Notes: generated from the letters alone by a model not told the origin. A stretch of 8,763 bases of DNA from CAISIP01 sp041581405 (GCA_041581405.1 JBFIDI010000237.1:1-8763), one strand, 5' to 3'; positions 1 to 7,590 are shown, counted from the first letter of the stretch. Program-made: numbers and translations.

Positions 1-1056
1 GCGCGCGGGCTCCGGCGCGGCGTCGCCCCAGGCCTCGCGCGGGTCGCGGCCCGCGTCGCGCTGCGCCTTGGCGCCGGCAAAACCGGCGGTGGCGATGCGC
101 TCGCCATACGGCGGGTTGACCATCATCACCGCCGGCGGATCACAGGGCGGCATGCGCTGCAAGGCGTCGCCGCCGCGGAATTCGACGGCATCGGCCACGC
201 CGGCACGCCGCGCATTGCGCTGCGCAAAGTCGACCATGCGGTGCGAGACGTCGCTGCCGAAGATGGTCGGCCTGTCACCGGGCGCCGGCAGACGCTGCGC
301 CTGGCGCGCGCTCTCGCGCATCGCATCCCACACGTGCGGCTGGAACGGCAGCATCTTCTCGAACGCAAACCGGCGCAACGCGCCCGGTGCGATGTTGCAG
401 GCGATCTGCGCCGCCTCGATGGCGATCGTGCCGCTGCCGCAACAGGGGTCGTACAAGGGTTGTTGCGGCGTGTCGCTCCAGCCGCTGGCGGCGAGCATGG
501 CCGCGGCCAGTGTCTCCTTCAGCGGCGCATCGCCCTTGTCCTCGCGCCAGCCGCGCTTGAACAAGGCCTCGCCCGAGGTGTCGACATACAGCGACACGGT
601 GTCGGTCGTGAGGTGGGTGTAGATGCGGATGTCCGGCCAGCGGGTGTCGACGTCGGGGCGTACGCCGCCACTGCGGGCGCGAAAACGGTCACAGACCGCG
701 TCCTTGATCTTGAGCGCGGCGAAGTTCAGGCTGGTCAGCGGACTGTGCTGGGCCGTGACCTCGACCTTCATCGACTCGCGCGGCGTGAACCAGATCTCCC
801 AGGCCACGTCGCCGGCGATGCGGTACAGGTCCTGCTCGTTGCGGTACATCGCCTGGTGCAACTGCACCAGCACCCGCTGCGCGAGCCGGCTGTGCAGGTT
901 CAGCAGCATGGCGTCGCGCCACGATGCCTGCAGCAACACACCGGCACGCCACTTGTGCACCTGCGCCAGGTCCTGGCCGGTGATGCGGGCCGCCTCGACG
1001 GCGAGATAGTCCTCGACGCCGGCGGCGCAGGGAAGGAACAACTGGAGCTGGTTCAC
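1..1056 (-). CDS. THUMP-domain class I SAM-dependent RNA methyltransferase (C-terminus cut by window edge)
   Basis: This is the first 352 codons of an RNA methyltransferase of the RlmL-N/YcbY type, which in characterised relatives makes N2-methylguanosine in 23S rRNA; the exact target here is inferred only. The frame is open from a GTG at 1056 to position 1. The N-terminal half (about residues 5-160) looks like a ferredoxin-like plus THUMP RNA-binding module. The Rossmann methyltransferase part follows: SAM-binding motif I DPCCGSGT at about residues 203-210, and the catalytic motif IV NPPY at about 314-317, which marks base-amino methylation. Relatives are around 400 residues, so perhaps 50-70 residues lie outside the window. 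The GTG start (MNQLQLFLPC) is chosen because no ATG or GTG occurs in frame between it and the rpoN stop, 37 nt upstream; no strong ribosome binding site is visible. It is probably the last gene of the lptA-lptB-rpoN unit. Confidence 0.88.
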   Translation of the reverse strand, partial: MNQLQLFLPCAAGVEDYLAVEAARITGQDLAQVHKWRAGVLLQASWRDAMLLNLHSRLAQRVLVQLHQAMYRNEQDLYRIAGDVAWEIWFTPRESMKVEVTAQHSPLTSLNFAALKIKDAVCDRFRARSGGVRPDVDTRWPDIRIYTHLTTDTVSLYVDTSGEALFKRGWREDKGDAPLKETLAAAMLAASGWSDTPQQPLYDPCCGSGTIAIEAAQIACNIAPGALRRFAFEKMLPFQPHVWDAMRESARQAQRLPAPGDRPTIFGSDVSHRMVDFAQRNARRAGVADAVEFRGGDALQRMPPCDPPAVMMVNPPYGERIATAGFAGAKAQRDAGRDPREAWGDAAPEPAR

Positions 1057-1093
1057 GGCGATGCGGGCCTGGCGGCGCGTCGGGCGCGGGCGG

Positions 1094-2683
1094 TCACAAT
1101 GCGCGCCGCAGGTTGGCCGGCGCGATGCGCAGGCCTTCGCGGTATTTGGCGACGGTGCGGCGGGCACAGGCGATGCCCTGCTCCTTGAGCATCTCGGAGA
1201 GCTGGTTGTCGCTCAGTGGCTTCTTCGGCGACTCGGCATCGATGAACTGCTTGATCAGCGCGCGCACCGCGGTGCTCGAGGCATTGCCGCCGGACTCCGT
1301 GCCCAGTGCCGAACCGAAGAAGTATTTCAGCTCGAACGTGCCCAGCGGGGTCGCCATGTATTTGGCCGTGGTGACCCGGCTGATGGTCGACTCGTGCAGG
1401 CCCAGTTCGTCGGCGATCTCGCGCAACACCAGCGGACGCATGGCCAGCACCCCGTGCAGGAAGAAGTTCTTCTGGCGTTCGACGATGGCCGTGCTCACCC
1501 GCAGGATGGTGTCGAACCGCTGCTGGATGTTCTTGATGAACCAGCGCGCTTCCTGCAGCCGCTGCTGCAGCGCCGCATAGTTGGAGGCATCGCTGCCGTT
1601 TCCCCGGTGCTGGCGCAAGGCGTTCGCATAGATGTCGTGCACCCGCAGCCGCGGCATCACCTGCGGGTTGATCCGGGCCCGGAACCGCACGTTGGCACCG
1701 CTGCCCACCTGCACCACTAGCACGTCGGGCACGACGATGTTGCGCTCGACGTTGACGAAACGCCGGCCCGGCTTGGGCTCGAGCCGGGCGATCAGCACCA
1801 TCGCGTCCCGGATCGCGGCGTCACCCGCGCCACACAGCTGCGCCAACTTGCGCACGTCGCGCCGCGCCAGCAGGTCCATCGGTTGCGAGCAGATCCGCAT
1901 GGCCACCGCCAGCGGTTCCTGTTGCGCGTCGTCGGCCGGCAACGTGCGCTGCATGGCCTGCAGTTGCAGGCGCAGGCATTCGCCCAGGTCGCTGGCACCG
2001 ACCCCGACCGGGTCGAAGCCCTTCAGGGTGATCAGCGCAATGCGGAAATGGTGCTGCAGTTGCTCCATCTCCTCGTCGTCGGCCGGGGACAGGCTGGCCG
2101 CCAGCTCCTCCAGCGTGTCCTCGAGGTAGCCGTCTTCGTTGAGCGACTCGATCAGGAAACGCAGCGCGACCCGGTCCTCGTCGCCCAGGCGCGTCGCCAG
2201 CGCCTGCGCATGCAGGTGCGCCTGCAGCGTCTCGTGCGTGCGGGCGAGTTCGCCGGCGTCGACGTCGCCGTCGGAGTCGAGGTTGTTGCCATGGGCCTTG
2301 GCGTCCCCGCCCCATTCCCCGTCGTCGGCCGCGATCTCCTGCGTGCCGTCGCCATCCCAGCTCTGGCCATCCTCGGCAGTCAGCGGCGTGACGGAATCGT
2401 CGTTGGACGGCGAATCGGGCACCGAAACATAGTCCTGCGCCACGCCGGCACCGAGTTCGGCCTCGCGCTCGGCCGGCGCGACCGGTGCATCGCCCTGGTC
2501 GAGGCCGAATTCCTCGCGTTCGCTGCCCTCGTCCGACACCTCGAGGAACGGGTTGTCGTCCAGCATCTGGCCGATTTCCTGGCTCAGCTCCAGCGTCGAG
2601 AGTTGCAGCAGCCGGATCGACTGCTGCAGCTGCGGCGTCAACGCCAGGTGCTGGGAGACGCGTAGGGAAAGACCCGGCTTCAT
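1094..2683 (-). CDS. rpoN: RNA polymerase sigma-54 factor RpoN
   Basis: RpoN directs RNA polymerase to -24/-12 promoters and needs AAA+ enhancer-binding activators. The 529-residue protein has all family parts in order. Region I (residues 1-50) is rich in Gln and Leu and starts MKPGLSLRVSQHLALTPQLQ. Region II (about 51-145) is acidic and variable. The core-binding domain covers about 150-330. A helix-turn-helix lies at about 418-440 (LREIADELGLHESTISRV). The invariant RpoN box ARRTVAKYRE at 507-516 reads the -24 element. The length is slightly above the usual 480-500, mainly because of a long acidic region II. Its ATG follows the lptB TAG with no gap, so translation is probably coupled to lptB; no clear Shine-Dalgarno sequence is visible. 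Identification is close to certain. Confidence 0.98.
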   Translation of the reverse strand: MKPGLSLRVSQHLALTPQLQQSIRLLQLSTLELSQEIGQMLDDNPFLEVSDEGSEREEFGLDQGDAPVAPAEREAELGAGVAQDYVSVPDSPSNDDSVTPLTAEDGQSWDGDGTQEIAADDGEWGGDAKAHGNNLDSDGDVDAGELARTHETLQAHLHAQALATRLGDEDRVALRFLIESLNEDGYLEDTLEELAASLSPADDEEMEQLQHHFRIALITLKGFDPVGVGASDLGECLRLQLQAMQRTLPADDAQQEPLAVAMRICSQPMDLLARRDVRKLAQLCGAGDAAIRDAMVLIARLEPKPGRRFVNVERNIVVPDVLVVQVGSGANVRFRARINPQVMPRLRVHDIYANALRQHRGNGSDASNYAALQQRLQEARWFIKNIQQRFDTILRVSTAIVERQKNFFLHGVLAMRPLVLREIADELGLHESTISRVTTAKYMATPLGTFELKYFFGSALGTESGGNASSTAVRALIKQFIDAESPKKPLSDNQLSEMLKEQGIACARRTVAKYREGLRIAPANLRRAL

Positions 2684-3502
2684 CTACATCTTGAAGTGCT
2701 CGCCCAGGTAGACCCGGCGCACTTCCGCGTTGTCGACGATTTCGGCTGGCGTTCCCTCGGCCAGCACGTTGCCGTCGCTGATGATGAAGGCGTGATCGCA
2801 GATGCCCAGCGTCTCACGCACGTTGTGGTCGGTGATCAGCACGCCGATGCCGCGCGACTTCAGGAAACCGATGATGCGCTGGATCTCGATCACCGCGATC
2901 GGGTCGATGCCGGCAAACGGCTCGTCGAGCAGGATGAAACGCGGTTGCGTGGCCAGCGCACGCGCGATCTCCACCCGGCGCCGCTCGCCCCCGGACAAGG
3001 CCAGTGCCGGCGACTTGCGCAGGTGTTCCACCCGCAGGTCGCGCAGCAGATCGGTCAGGCGCTGTTCGACCACCGCCGAGGACAGGGCCCGGCCGGACGT
3101 GTCGGTCTGCAGTTCGAGCACGGCGCGCACGTTGTCCTCGACGTTGAGCTTGCGAAAGATCGAGGCTTCCTGGGGCAGGTAACTCAGCCCCAGCCGGGCC
3201 CGTCGATGGATCGGCAGATGGGCCACCGACTGGCCGTCGATGAGGATTTCGCCGGCACTGGCACGCACCAGGCCGACCAGCATGTAGAACGAGGTCGTCT
3301 TGCCGGCGCCGTTGGGCCCGAGCAGCCCGACCACCTCGCCCTCGCCCACGGCCAGCGAGATGTCCTTGACGACCATGCGGTTGCCGTAGGACTTCTGCAG
3401 GTGTCGCGCCTCCAGGCGCACGGCGGGCGCACCCGTCGGGTCCGTCGCGCGCAGCGCCTCGGCCGCGCCCGGCTGCGCGTCGTCGACCGACATGTCCATC
3501 AC
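2684..3502 (-). CDS. lptB: LPS export ABC transporter ATP-binding protein LptB
   Basis: LptB is the cytoplasmic ATPase of LptB2FGC, which extracts lipopolysaccharide from the inner membrane and pushes it along the LptA bridge. Visible ATPase motifs: Walker A GPNGAGKTT (residues 62-70), Q-loop Gln111 in YLPQEASIF, signature LSGGERRR (169-176), Walker B ILLDEP (190-195) and H-loop His226 in LITDHN. At 272 residues it is some 25-30 longer than typical LptB; the excess is an N-terminal tail of about 27 residues before the ABC fold. The start is ambiguous: GTG at 3502, ATG at 3499 and ATG at 3493 all read in frame. GTG lies 9 nt after a GGGAGG site (3512-3517), whereas ATG 3499 forms a TGATG overlap with the lptA stop. 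I give the longest form; the choice changes only 1-3 residues. Confidence 0.97.
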   Translation of the reverse strand: MMDMSVDDAQPGAAEALRATDPTGAPAVRLEARHLQKSYGNRMVVKDISLAVGEGEVVGLLGPNGAGKTTSFYMLVGLVRASAGEILIDGQSVAHLPIHRRARLGLSYLPQEASIFRKLNVEDNVRAVLELQTDTSGRALSSAVVEQRLTDLLRDLRVEHLRKSPALALSGGERRRVEIARALATQPRFILLDEPFAGIDPIAVIEIQRIIGFLKSRGIGVLITDHNVRETLGICDHAFIISDGNVLAEGTPAEIVDNAEVRRVYLGEHFKM

Positions 3503-4158
3503 TTCTTGTCGCCTCCCAGCGTCGACGATCGACGCAGCGCCGGCGCGGCCTGCGAAGCCGGGGCGCGGGGCGCGCTGGCGCCGGGGGAAGAGGACTTGCC
3601 GGTGTCGTCGTTGCGCGGCGTGAGCACCGCCCGCACCCGGCCGGAGCTTCCATCGGGGCCCGATCGGGCCGGGCCCCCGTCGACGGTCAGCACACTGGTG
3701 GTGTTGTCGTAGACGATCACGTCGCCGGTGATCTCGTCGTTGAGCTTGGAGCCGATGTAGCGGCGCATGATCGCGCGGCGCTGGAAGGTCACCGTGTCGG
3801 CCTTGCCGTCGTAGTTGATCAGTTCGGCTTCGCCTTCCATGAATTCCTCGGGTTCGCCGGCGCGGGTATCACGCTTCTGGCGGAAGAACGCCAGCTTGCC
3901 GGGTTCGGCCTTGACGATGCCGTACTGGTTGCCGTCGTTGTCCTGGCGGATGTCCATCTGCGCACCACGGATCAGCATCGTGCCCTTGGTCAGCACCACC
4001 TTGCCGGTGAAGACGCTGGTCTGCTTCGCGTCGTCGTACCGCAGCGTATCGGACTCGATGTTCATCGGCTTGTCGCGGTCGGCCCGCTCCGCGAACGCGG
4101 CGCCGGAGGTCATCGCCGCGAGCAGCAACAATGTGTAAGGTAGGGAGGAGGGCTTCAT
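3499..4158 (-). CDS. lptA: lipopolysaccharide transport periplasmic protein LptA
   Basis: LptA forms the periplasmic beta-jellyroll bridge that carries LPS from LptC to LptD. The 219-residue product begins with a Sec signal peptide (MKPSSLPYTLLLLAAMTSGA, probable cleavage after AFA at residue 23). An OstA/LptA domain (about 30-165) follows, with the family pattern IESDTLRYDD, FTGKVVLTKGTM and LTVDGG. The last 50 or so residues are a low-complexity tail rich in Ser, Ala and Pro, commonly seen in betaproteobacterial LptA but not in E. coli. The reading frame is open well upstream into dsbA, but the signal peptide fixes the start at 4158. It overlaps lptB by 1-4 nt. A promoter-like element lies 37 nt upstream of the start. 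lptC, which often precedes lptA, is not adjacent here. Confidence 0.94.
   Translation of the reverse strand: MKPSSLPYTLLLLAAMTSGAAFAERADRDKPMNIESDTLRYDDAKQTSVFTGKVVLTKGTMLIRGAQMDIRQDNDGNQYGIVKAEPGKLAFFRQKRDTRAGEPEEFMEGEAELINYDGKADTVTFQRRAIMRRYIGSKLNDEITGDVIVYDNTTSVLTVDGGPARSGPDGSSGRVRAVLTPRNDDTGKSSSPGASAPRAPASQAAPALRRSSTLGGDKK
3512..3517 (-). promoter_or_regulatory. ribosome binding site for lptB
   Basis: GGGAGG inside the end of lptA. It is 9 nt before the GTG at 3502 and 12 nt before the ATG at 3499. The spacing slightly favours the GTG, but both are possible. Confidence 0.6.
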
Positions 4159-4194
4159 AGAGGCACGAATCTTGCAATCAACGACGCAAAAATC

Positions 4195-4200
4195 ATTGTA
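4195..4200 (-). promoter_or_regulatory. candidate -10 element of the lptA-lptB-rpoN promoter
   Basis: On the minus strand the sequence reads GGGGGCTACAATGATTTTTG. TACAAT matches TATAAT at five of six positions. It lies just after the terminator of the preceding unit and 37 nt before the lptA ATG, which is where a promoter is expected. At a 17-nt spacing the -35 hexamer would be AGGGCC, which does not resemble TTGACA, so the call rests on the -10 and its position. Confidence 0.45.
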
Positions 4201-4236
4201 GCCCCCTGCCCGCCGGCGGCCCTGCGATGCGTTTGC

Positions 4237-4266
4237 AAAAAAAGAGCATCGCGGCCCGAAGCCGCG
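4237..4266 (-). terminator. intrinsic terminator after dsbA
   Basis: On the minus strand a perfect 6-bp stem CGCGGC / GCCGCG closes a TTCGG loop (4250-4266). It is followed after six nucleotides by seven T residues (4237-4243). It sits 29 nt past the dsbA stop and ahead of the lptA promoter candidate. A second GC stem, GCCCGG / CCGGGC with a 6-nt loop, lies between it and dsbA and may add to the effect. Confidence 0.72.
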
Positions 4267-4295
4267 CAGGCTCCGCCCGGGCGACACCGGGCCGG

Positions 4296-4946
4296 TCAGC
4301 GACCGGAGCGCACCTCGGCCAGCAGGTAGTCGACGACCTGCAAGGCGCGTTGCATGGTGGTGGCGATCGTGCCGTCGGTATAGAACCGGCCCGCGACACC
4401 CATCGCCGGCACGCCTTCGACGCCATAGGCGTCCTGCAAGCGGGTGGCCGCACTGACGGCCCGCTGCACTTCCGGCGACCCGTAGTGGGCGGCGAAACGG
4501 GCCTGGTCGACACCTTGCCGGCCCACCCACTGCACGATGGCGGCGCCGCGCGAGAGATCGACCCGGTCGTCGTGGATGGCGGCAAAGACCTTGGCATGCA
4601 GCCGCTCGAGTTCGCCCATGGCCTGCAGTGCGTAATACAGGCGCTGCTGCGGCACGAATTCATCGCGAAACCCCGCCGGCACCCGGCGCAGCACCACATC
4701 CTTGGGCAGGCGCGCGCTCCAGGCCTCGAGCATGGGCTCGAAGGCGTTGCAGAAGCGGCAGTTGTACCAGAAGAATTCGACGACCTCGATCGAGCCCGCC
4801 GGTGCTTCGACGGCGACCGGCTGTTTCAGCGTCAGGTAGTCCCAGCCCGATTCGGGCTGGCGCGTCTGTGCACGCGCCAGCGGCACACTGGCCGGCCCCA
4901 AGGCCATGGCCACGGCGGCGGCGGACGAAAAATCACGGCGATTCAT
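4296..4946 (-). CDS. dsbA: DsbA/DsbL-like periplasmic thiol:disulfide oxidoreductase with CRFC active site
   Basis: A 216-residue thioredoxin-fold protein expected to introduce disulfide bonds into exported proteins. The N-terminus MNRRDFSSAAAVAMALG has twin arginines at residues 3-4, a hydrophobic stretch and an AxA-type cleavage site near ARA-Q (residues 24-27), so it looks like a Tat signal, although Sec export is not excluded. The active site is Cys63-Arg-Phe-Cys66 in FFWYNCRFCNAFEP; the cis-proline loop is GVPAM with Pro180. Between them lies the helical insert typical of DsbA. The family dipeptide is normally Pro-His, so Arg-Phe is unusual and may change redox potential. A TTG 18 nt upstream is also in frame, but an AGGAG site 9 nt before the ATG at 4946 fixes the start. 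It is the last gene of the argS unit, 55 nt after the SPOR gene. Confidence 0.9.
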   Translation of the reverse strand: MNRRDFSSAAAVAMALGPASVPLARAQTRQPESGWDYLTLKQPVAVEAPAGSIEVVEFFWYNCRFCNAFEPMLEAWSARLPKDVVLRRVPAGFRDEFVPQQRLYYALQAMGELERLHAKVFAAIHDDRVDLSRGAAIVQWVGRQGVDQARFAAHYGSPEVQRAVSAATRLQDAYGVEGVPAMGVAGRFYTDGTIATTMQRALQVVDYLLAEVRSGR

Positions 4947-4955
4947 GGTGATGCG

Positions 4956-4960
4956 CTCCT
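4956..4960 (-). promoter_or_regulatory. ribosome binding site deciding the dsbA start
   Basis: AGGAG lies 9 nt before the ATG at 4946. It falls inside the alternative reading that would start at the TTG at 4964, which argues against that longer form. Confidence 0.75.
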
Positions 4961-5001
4961 GCAAGTCAATACCGCATGGGATACGGCTTGCGCCGACAGG
5001 T

Positions 5002-5688
5002 TCAACGCTGAACCCGTACCAGCGCAGCCTCGATGCCCAGGCCCTCGAGTCGTTCCTTGGTCAGGTCGGCGTCCACGCGTTTTTCGAACGGGCCGACACG
5101 GACCCGGTAGACGGTGCGGCCCGACTGCTCGCGCTCGGATACGCGGGCCTCGATGCCACCCAGCGACAACCGGGCCCGCTGCGACTCGGCGTCGTTGGCG
5201 CTGCGGTAGGCGCCCACCTGCACGAAATACGTGAACGGATCGACACCGGGCGCCGCCGAACGTGCACGGGCCAGGTCGCCGAGCGGATCGGGCGAGGGTG
5301 CGGTGTTGGCCGGCACCGGGGTCACGGCGCCGCCGGGCGTCGGGACGCCGGCGACCGCCGGCGGGACCGTCGTGGCCGCATCCGGCGCCGCTGGCGCGGC
5401 CGGTGGCTCGCCGGGGCGTGCCGGATTCTTGCCGTACAGCGGCGCGTTCGGATCCCAGTCCTGGTTCTTGCGCGCTTCCGCCGCGTCCTGGTCCATGGTG
5501 CGGCTGGGACCCTTGTTCAGGAACGGAACCGGCACCTTGGTGACGTAGACCGCCACCGCCAATGCCACGCCCAGCCCGATCACGATGCCCACGATCAGGC
5601 CCAATATCGTCCCACCCCATTGCTGCTGCTTCATGCCCTGCCCTTGCCCTTGCCAGTTGATGCCACCCATGCCCGTGCGCCGCCTCAC
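5002..5688 (-). CDS. SPOR-domain single-pass membrane protein
   Basis: A bitopic inner-membrane protein likely to localise to the division septum by binding denuded glycan strands, as SPOR domains do. The layout resembles FtsN, but specific FtsN identity is not shown. Residues 1-26 are a short cytoplasmic tail rich in Gln and Gly. Residues 27-49 (TILGLIVGIVIGLGVALAVA and following) are the membrane helix. Residues about 50-150 form a periplasmic linker very rich in Pro and Ala. Residues 152-226 are the SPOR domain (FTYFVQVGAYRSANDAESQR and VYRVRVGPFEKRVDAD). The GTG start overlaps the argS stop by 4 nt (GTGA), implying coupling. ATGs at 5670 and 5634 are in frame and would shorten only the cytoplasmic tail; the start is therefore uncertain within 54 nt. 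Confidence 0.88.
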   Translation of the reverse strand: MRRRTGMGGINWQGQGQGMKQQQWGGTILGLIVGIVIGLGVALAVAVYVTKVPVPFLNKGPSRTMDQDAAEARKNQDWDPNAPLYGKNPARPGEPPAAPAAPDAATTVPPAVAGVPTPGGAVTPVPANTAPSPDPLGDLARARSAAPGVDPFTYFVQVGAYRSANDAESQRARLSLGGIEARVSEREQSGRTVYRVRVGPFEKRVDADLTKERLEGLGIEAALVRVQR

Positions 5689-7358
5689 ATTGTGCGCGGT
5701 GCGCCGACACCGAGCAACGCCAGGCCGTTGCGCAGCACCTGTGCCGTGGCGGCCACCAACGCCAGCCGGGCCAGCCGCACCGGCTCCTCGTCGACCAGGA
5801 TGCGCTCGGCATCGTAATAGCTGTGGTACGCCGCCGCCAGCTCGCGCAGGTAGAAGGTGACGTCGTGGGGCGCGAAGTCGCGCGCCGCGCCCGCCAGCAT
5901 GTCGGGATACCGCGCCAGCAGCAGCATCAGCGCCATCGCCGGCGCCGACTGCAGCGCGCCCAGGTCGACCGCGGCCAGCGCGGCCTCGTCACCGCCCCAG
6001 GCCCGGAGCACGGAGCAGATGCGCGCATGGGCGTATTGCACGTAATACACCGGGTTGTCGTTGTTCTGCGCCAGCGCGAGGTCGACGTCGAACACGTATT
6101 CGGTGTCGGGCTTGCGGCTGAGCAGGAAAAATCGCACCGCGTCCTTGCTGGTCCAGTCGATCAGGTCGCGCAAGGTGACATAACTGCCGGAGCGCTTGGA
6201 GATCTTGACCTCGACGCCGCCGCGCATCACGCGCACCATCGTGTGCAGCACATAGTCCGGGTACCCCTGCGGAATACCCACGCCGGCCGCCTGCAGCCCG
6301 GCGCGCACCCGGGCAATCGTGCCGTGGTGGTCGGTGCCCTGGATGTTGACCACGCGGGTGAAGCCGCGTTGCCACTTGTCGATGTGGTAGGCCACGTCCG
6401 GCACGAAATAGGTGAACGAACCGTCGCCCTTTCGCATCACCCGGTCCTTGTCGTCGCCGTAGTCGGTGGAGCGCAACCACAAGGCGCCGTCCTGCTCGTA
6501 GGTCTTGCCGGCATCCTGCAGCATCTGCACCGTACGCGCGACCTTGCCGCTGGTGTACAGGCTGGACTCCAGGAAAAAGTGGTCGAACCGGACCGCGAAC
6601 GCCTTGAGGTCGAGGTCCTGCTCGTGGCGCAGATAGGCCACCGCGAACTCCCGGATCGCGTCGAGGTCGTCGACGTTGCCGCTGGCGGTGGTGACACGGT
6701 CGTCGGAACTGACGGTCTTGCCGGCCAGGAAGTCGGCTGCGATGTCGGCGATGTAGTCGCCGTTGTACGCGGCCTCGGGCCACTCGGCGTCACCCGGCTT
6801 GAAGCCCCGCGCCCGCAACTGCGTGCTCTGGGCCAGGGTGGCGATCTGCACGCCGGCGTCGTTGTAATAGAACTCGCGATGCACGTCCCAGCCCTGGGTG
6901 GCGCACAGGTTGCAGATCGCGTCCCCCAGCGCCGCCTGCCGGCCATGACCCACGTGCAGCGGGCCGGTCGGATTGGCCGACACGAACTCCACCATCATGC
7001 GCTGGCCGTTGGACGGCAACACGCCGAACGCCGCGCCGTCGGCCAGCACCTCGTGCACGATCTGCTGCTTGGCCTCGGGCTTGAGCCGGATGTTGATGAA
7101 CCCCGGCCCGGCGATGTCGATGTCCGACACCCATTGCTGGTAGACGGGCTGGGCCAGCAACAAGGCGCGCAGGCGCTCGGCGAGCTGGCGCGGATTGAGC
7201 TTGAGCGGCTTGGCCAGCTGCATGGCCACGGTGGTGGCGAAATCGCCATGGGCCGCCACCTTGGGCGACTCGAAAACCGCCCGGGCGGCGGCGTCGGGCG
7301 CCAGTTCGGCGAGCGCGGAGGCCAGGCCGTCCAGCAGTTGCTGTTTGATCTTGAGCAT
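5685..7358 (-). CDS. argS: arginyl-tRNA synthetase ArgS
   Basis: A class I aminoacyl-tRNA synthetase that charges tRNA-Arg with arginine in the cytoplasm; like its relatives it should need tRNA for amino-acid activation. The 557 residues match the usual length. The N-terminal Add-1 domain (about 1-110) binds the tRNA elbow. The HIGH-type motif is HVGH (135-138) in ANPTGPLHVGHGR. The KMSKS-type motif has the degenerate form KISKR (385-389) in VKISKRSGSYVTLRDLID. The DALR anticodon-binding domain fills about 440-557 (NPVYYVQYAHARICSVLRAW near its start). The ATG at 7358 is preceded by a G-rich run (GGGGGG, 2 nt away), which could serve as a poor Shine-Dalgarno sequence. It is the first gene of the argS-SPOR-dsbA unit and is divergent from psiF. 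Confidence 0.98.
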   Translation of the reverse strand: MLKIKQQLLDGLASALAELAPDAAARAVFESPKVAAHGDFATTVAMQLAKPLKLNPRQLAERLRALLLAQPVYQQWVSDIDIAGPGFINIRLKPEAKQQIVHEVLADGAAFGVLPSNGQRMMVEFVSANPTGPLHVGHGRQAALGDAICNLCATQGWDVHREFYYNDAGVQIATLAQSTQLRARGFKPGDAEWPEAAYNGDYIADIAADFLAGKTVSSDDRVTTASGNVDDLDAIREFAVAYLRHEQDLDLKAFAVRFDHFFLESSLYTSGKVARTVQMLQDAGKTYEQDGALWLRSTDYGDDKDRVMRKGDGSFTYFVPDVAYHIDKWQRGFTRVVNIQGTDHHGTIARVRAGLQAAGVGIPQGYPDYVLHTMVRVMRGGVEVKISKRSGSYVTLRDLIDWTSKDAVRFFLLSRKPDTEYVFDVDLALAQNNDNPVYYVQYAHARICSVLRAWGGDEAALAAVDLGALQSAPAMALMLLLARYPDMLAGAARDFAPHDVTFYLRELAAAYHSYYDAERILVDEEPVRLARLALVAATAQVLRNGLALLGVGAPRTM

Positions 7359-7432
7359 AACCCCCCATTCTAGGAGGGCGGCCGATGTCGTCCGCCGTGG
7401 CCACGCCCGATGCGGCGCGCCGGCACACGCAA

Positions 7433-7461
7433 GTTTTACCTTTGTCGCACGGCCGTGACAG
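7433..7461 (-). promoter_or_regulatory. candidate sigma-70 promoter for argS
   Basis: On the minus strand CTGTCA (7456-7461, four of six to TTGACA) is separated by exactly 17 nt from TAAAAC (7433-7438, four of six to TATAAT). Transcription would begin near 7426, giving a leader of about 68 nt before argS. This sits in the 232-nt gap between argS and psiF. The match is moderate and in GC-rich DNA, so the call is tentative. Confidence 0.38.
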
Positions 7462-7531
7462 TCCCGCGGACGCTACCATCGCGCGCGGCGTCGGCTGTCG
7501 GCGCGCGGCGCCGCATGCGCGTTGTGTGCAA

Positions 7532-7550
7532 GGGCCCGCGCGACGGGCCC
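7532..7550 (+). other. hairpin in the psiF leader
   Basis: GGGCCCG and CGGGCCC form a perfect 7-bp stem with a CGCGA loop, 41 nt upstream of the psiF ATG. No T-run follows, so it is not a standard terminator. Slightly upstream, the 10-mer GCGCGCGGCG occurs twice (7481-7490 and 7501-7510), exactly 20 nt apart. Either could affect the psiF mRNA leader; no function is demonstrated, and I could not recognise a convincing plus-strand promoter for psiF in this gap. Confidence 0.45.
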
Positions 7551-7576
7551 GATCCGCCCCCCATCGTCGCTCCACC

Positions 7577-7581
7577 AAGGA
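7577..7581 (+). promoter_or_regulatory. ribosome binding site deciding the psiF start
   Basis: AAGGA lies 9 nt before the ATG at 7591. An in-frame ATG at 7522 lies further upstream but lacks such a site, and using it would bury the signal peptide. Confidence 0.7.
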
Positions 7582-7590
7582 CCACTTTTC

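Noticed and set aside
241..1188. Long plus-strand frame opposite the RNA methyltransferase
   Set aside because: It is a shadow frame of the methyltransferase, which has clear motifs DPCCGSGT and NPPY on the other strand. The same holds for plus-strand frames opposite rpoN, lptB and argS.
4159..4530. Upstream extension of the lptA frame into dsbA
   Set aside because: The extension lacks a plausible start and would place the signal peptide internally; it also reads through the terminator region.
7367..7372. TAGAAT, a good -10 match just upstream of argS
   Set aside because: Transcription would start about 2 nt before the argS ATG, and no -35-like hexamer lies at the right distance.
7441..7480. 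Possible Pho box upstream of psiF
   Set aside because: Only one CTGTCA-like half-site is present (minus strand, 7456-7461), and the next position 11 nt away matches poorly. The same bases are better explained as a -35 element of argS.
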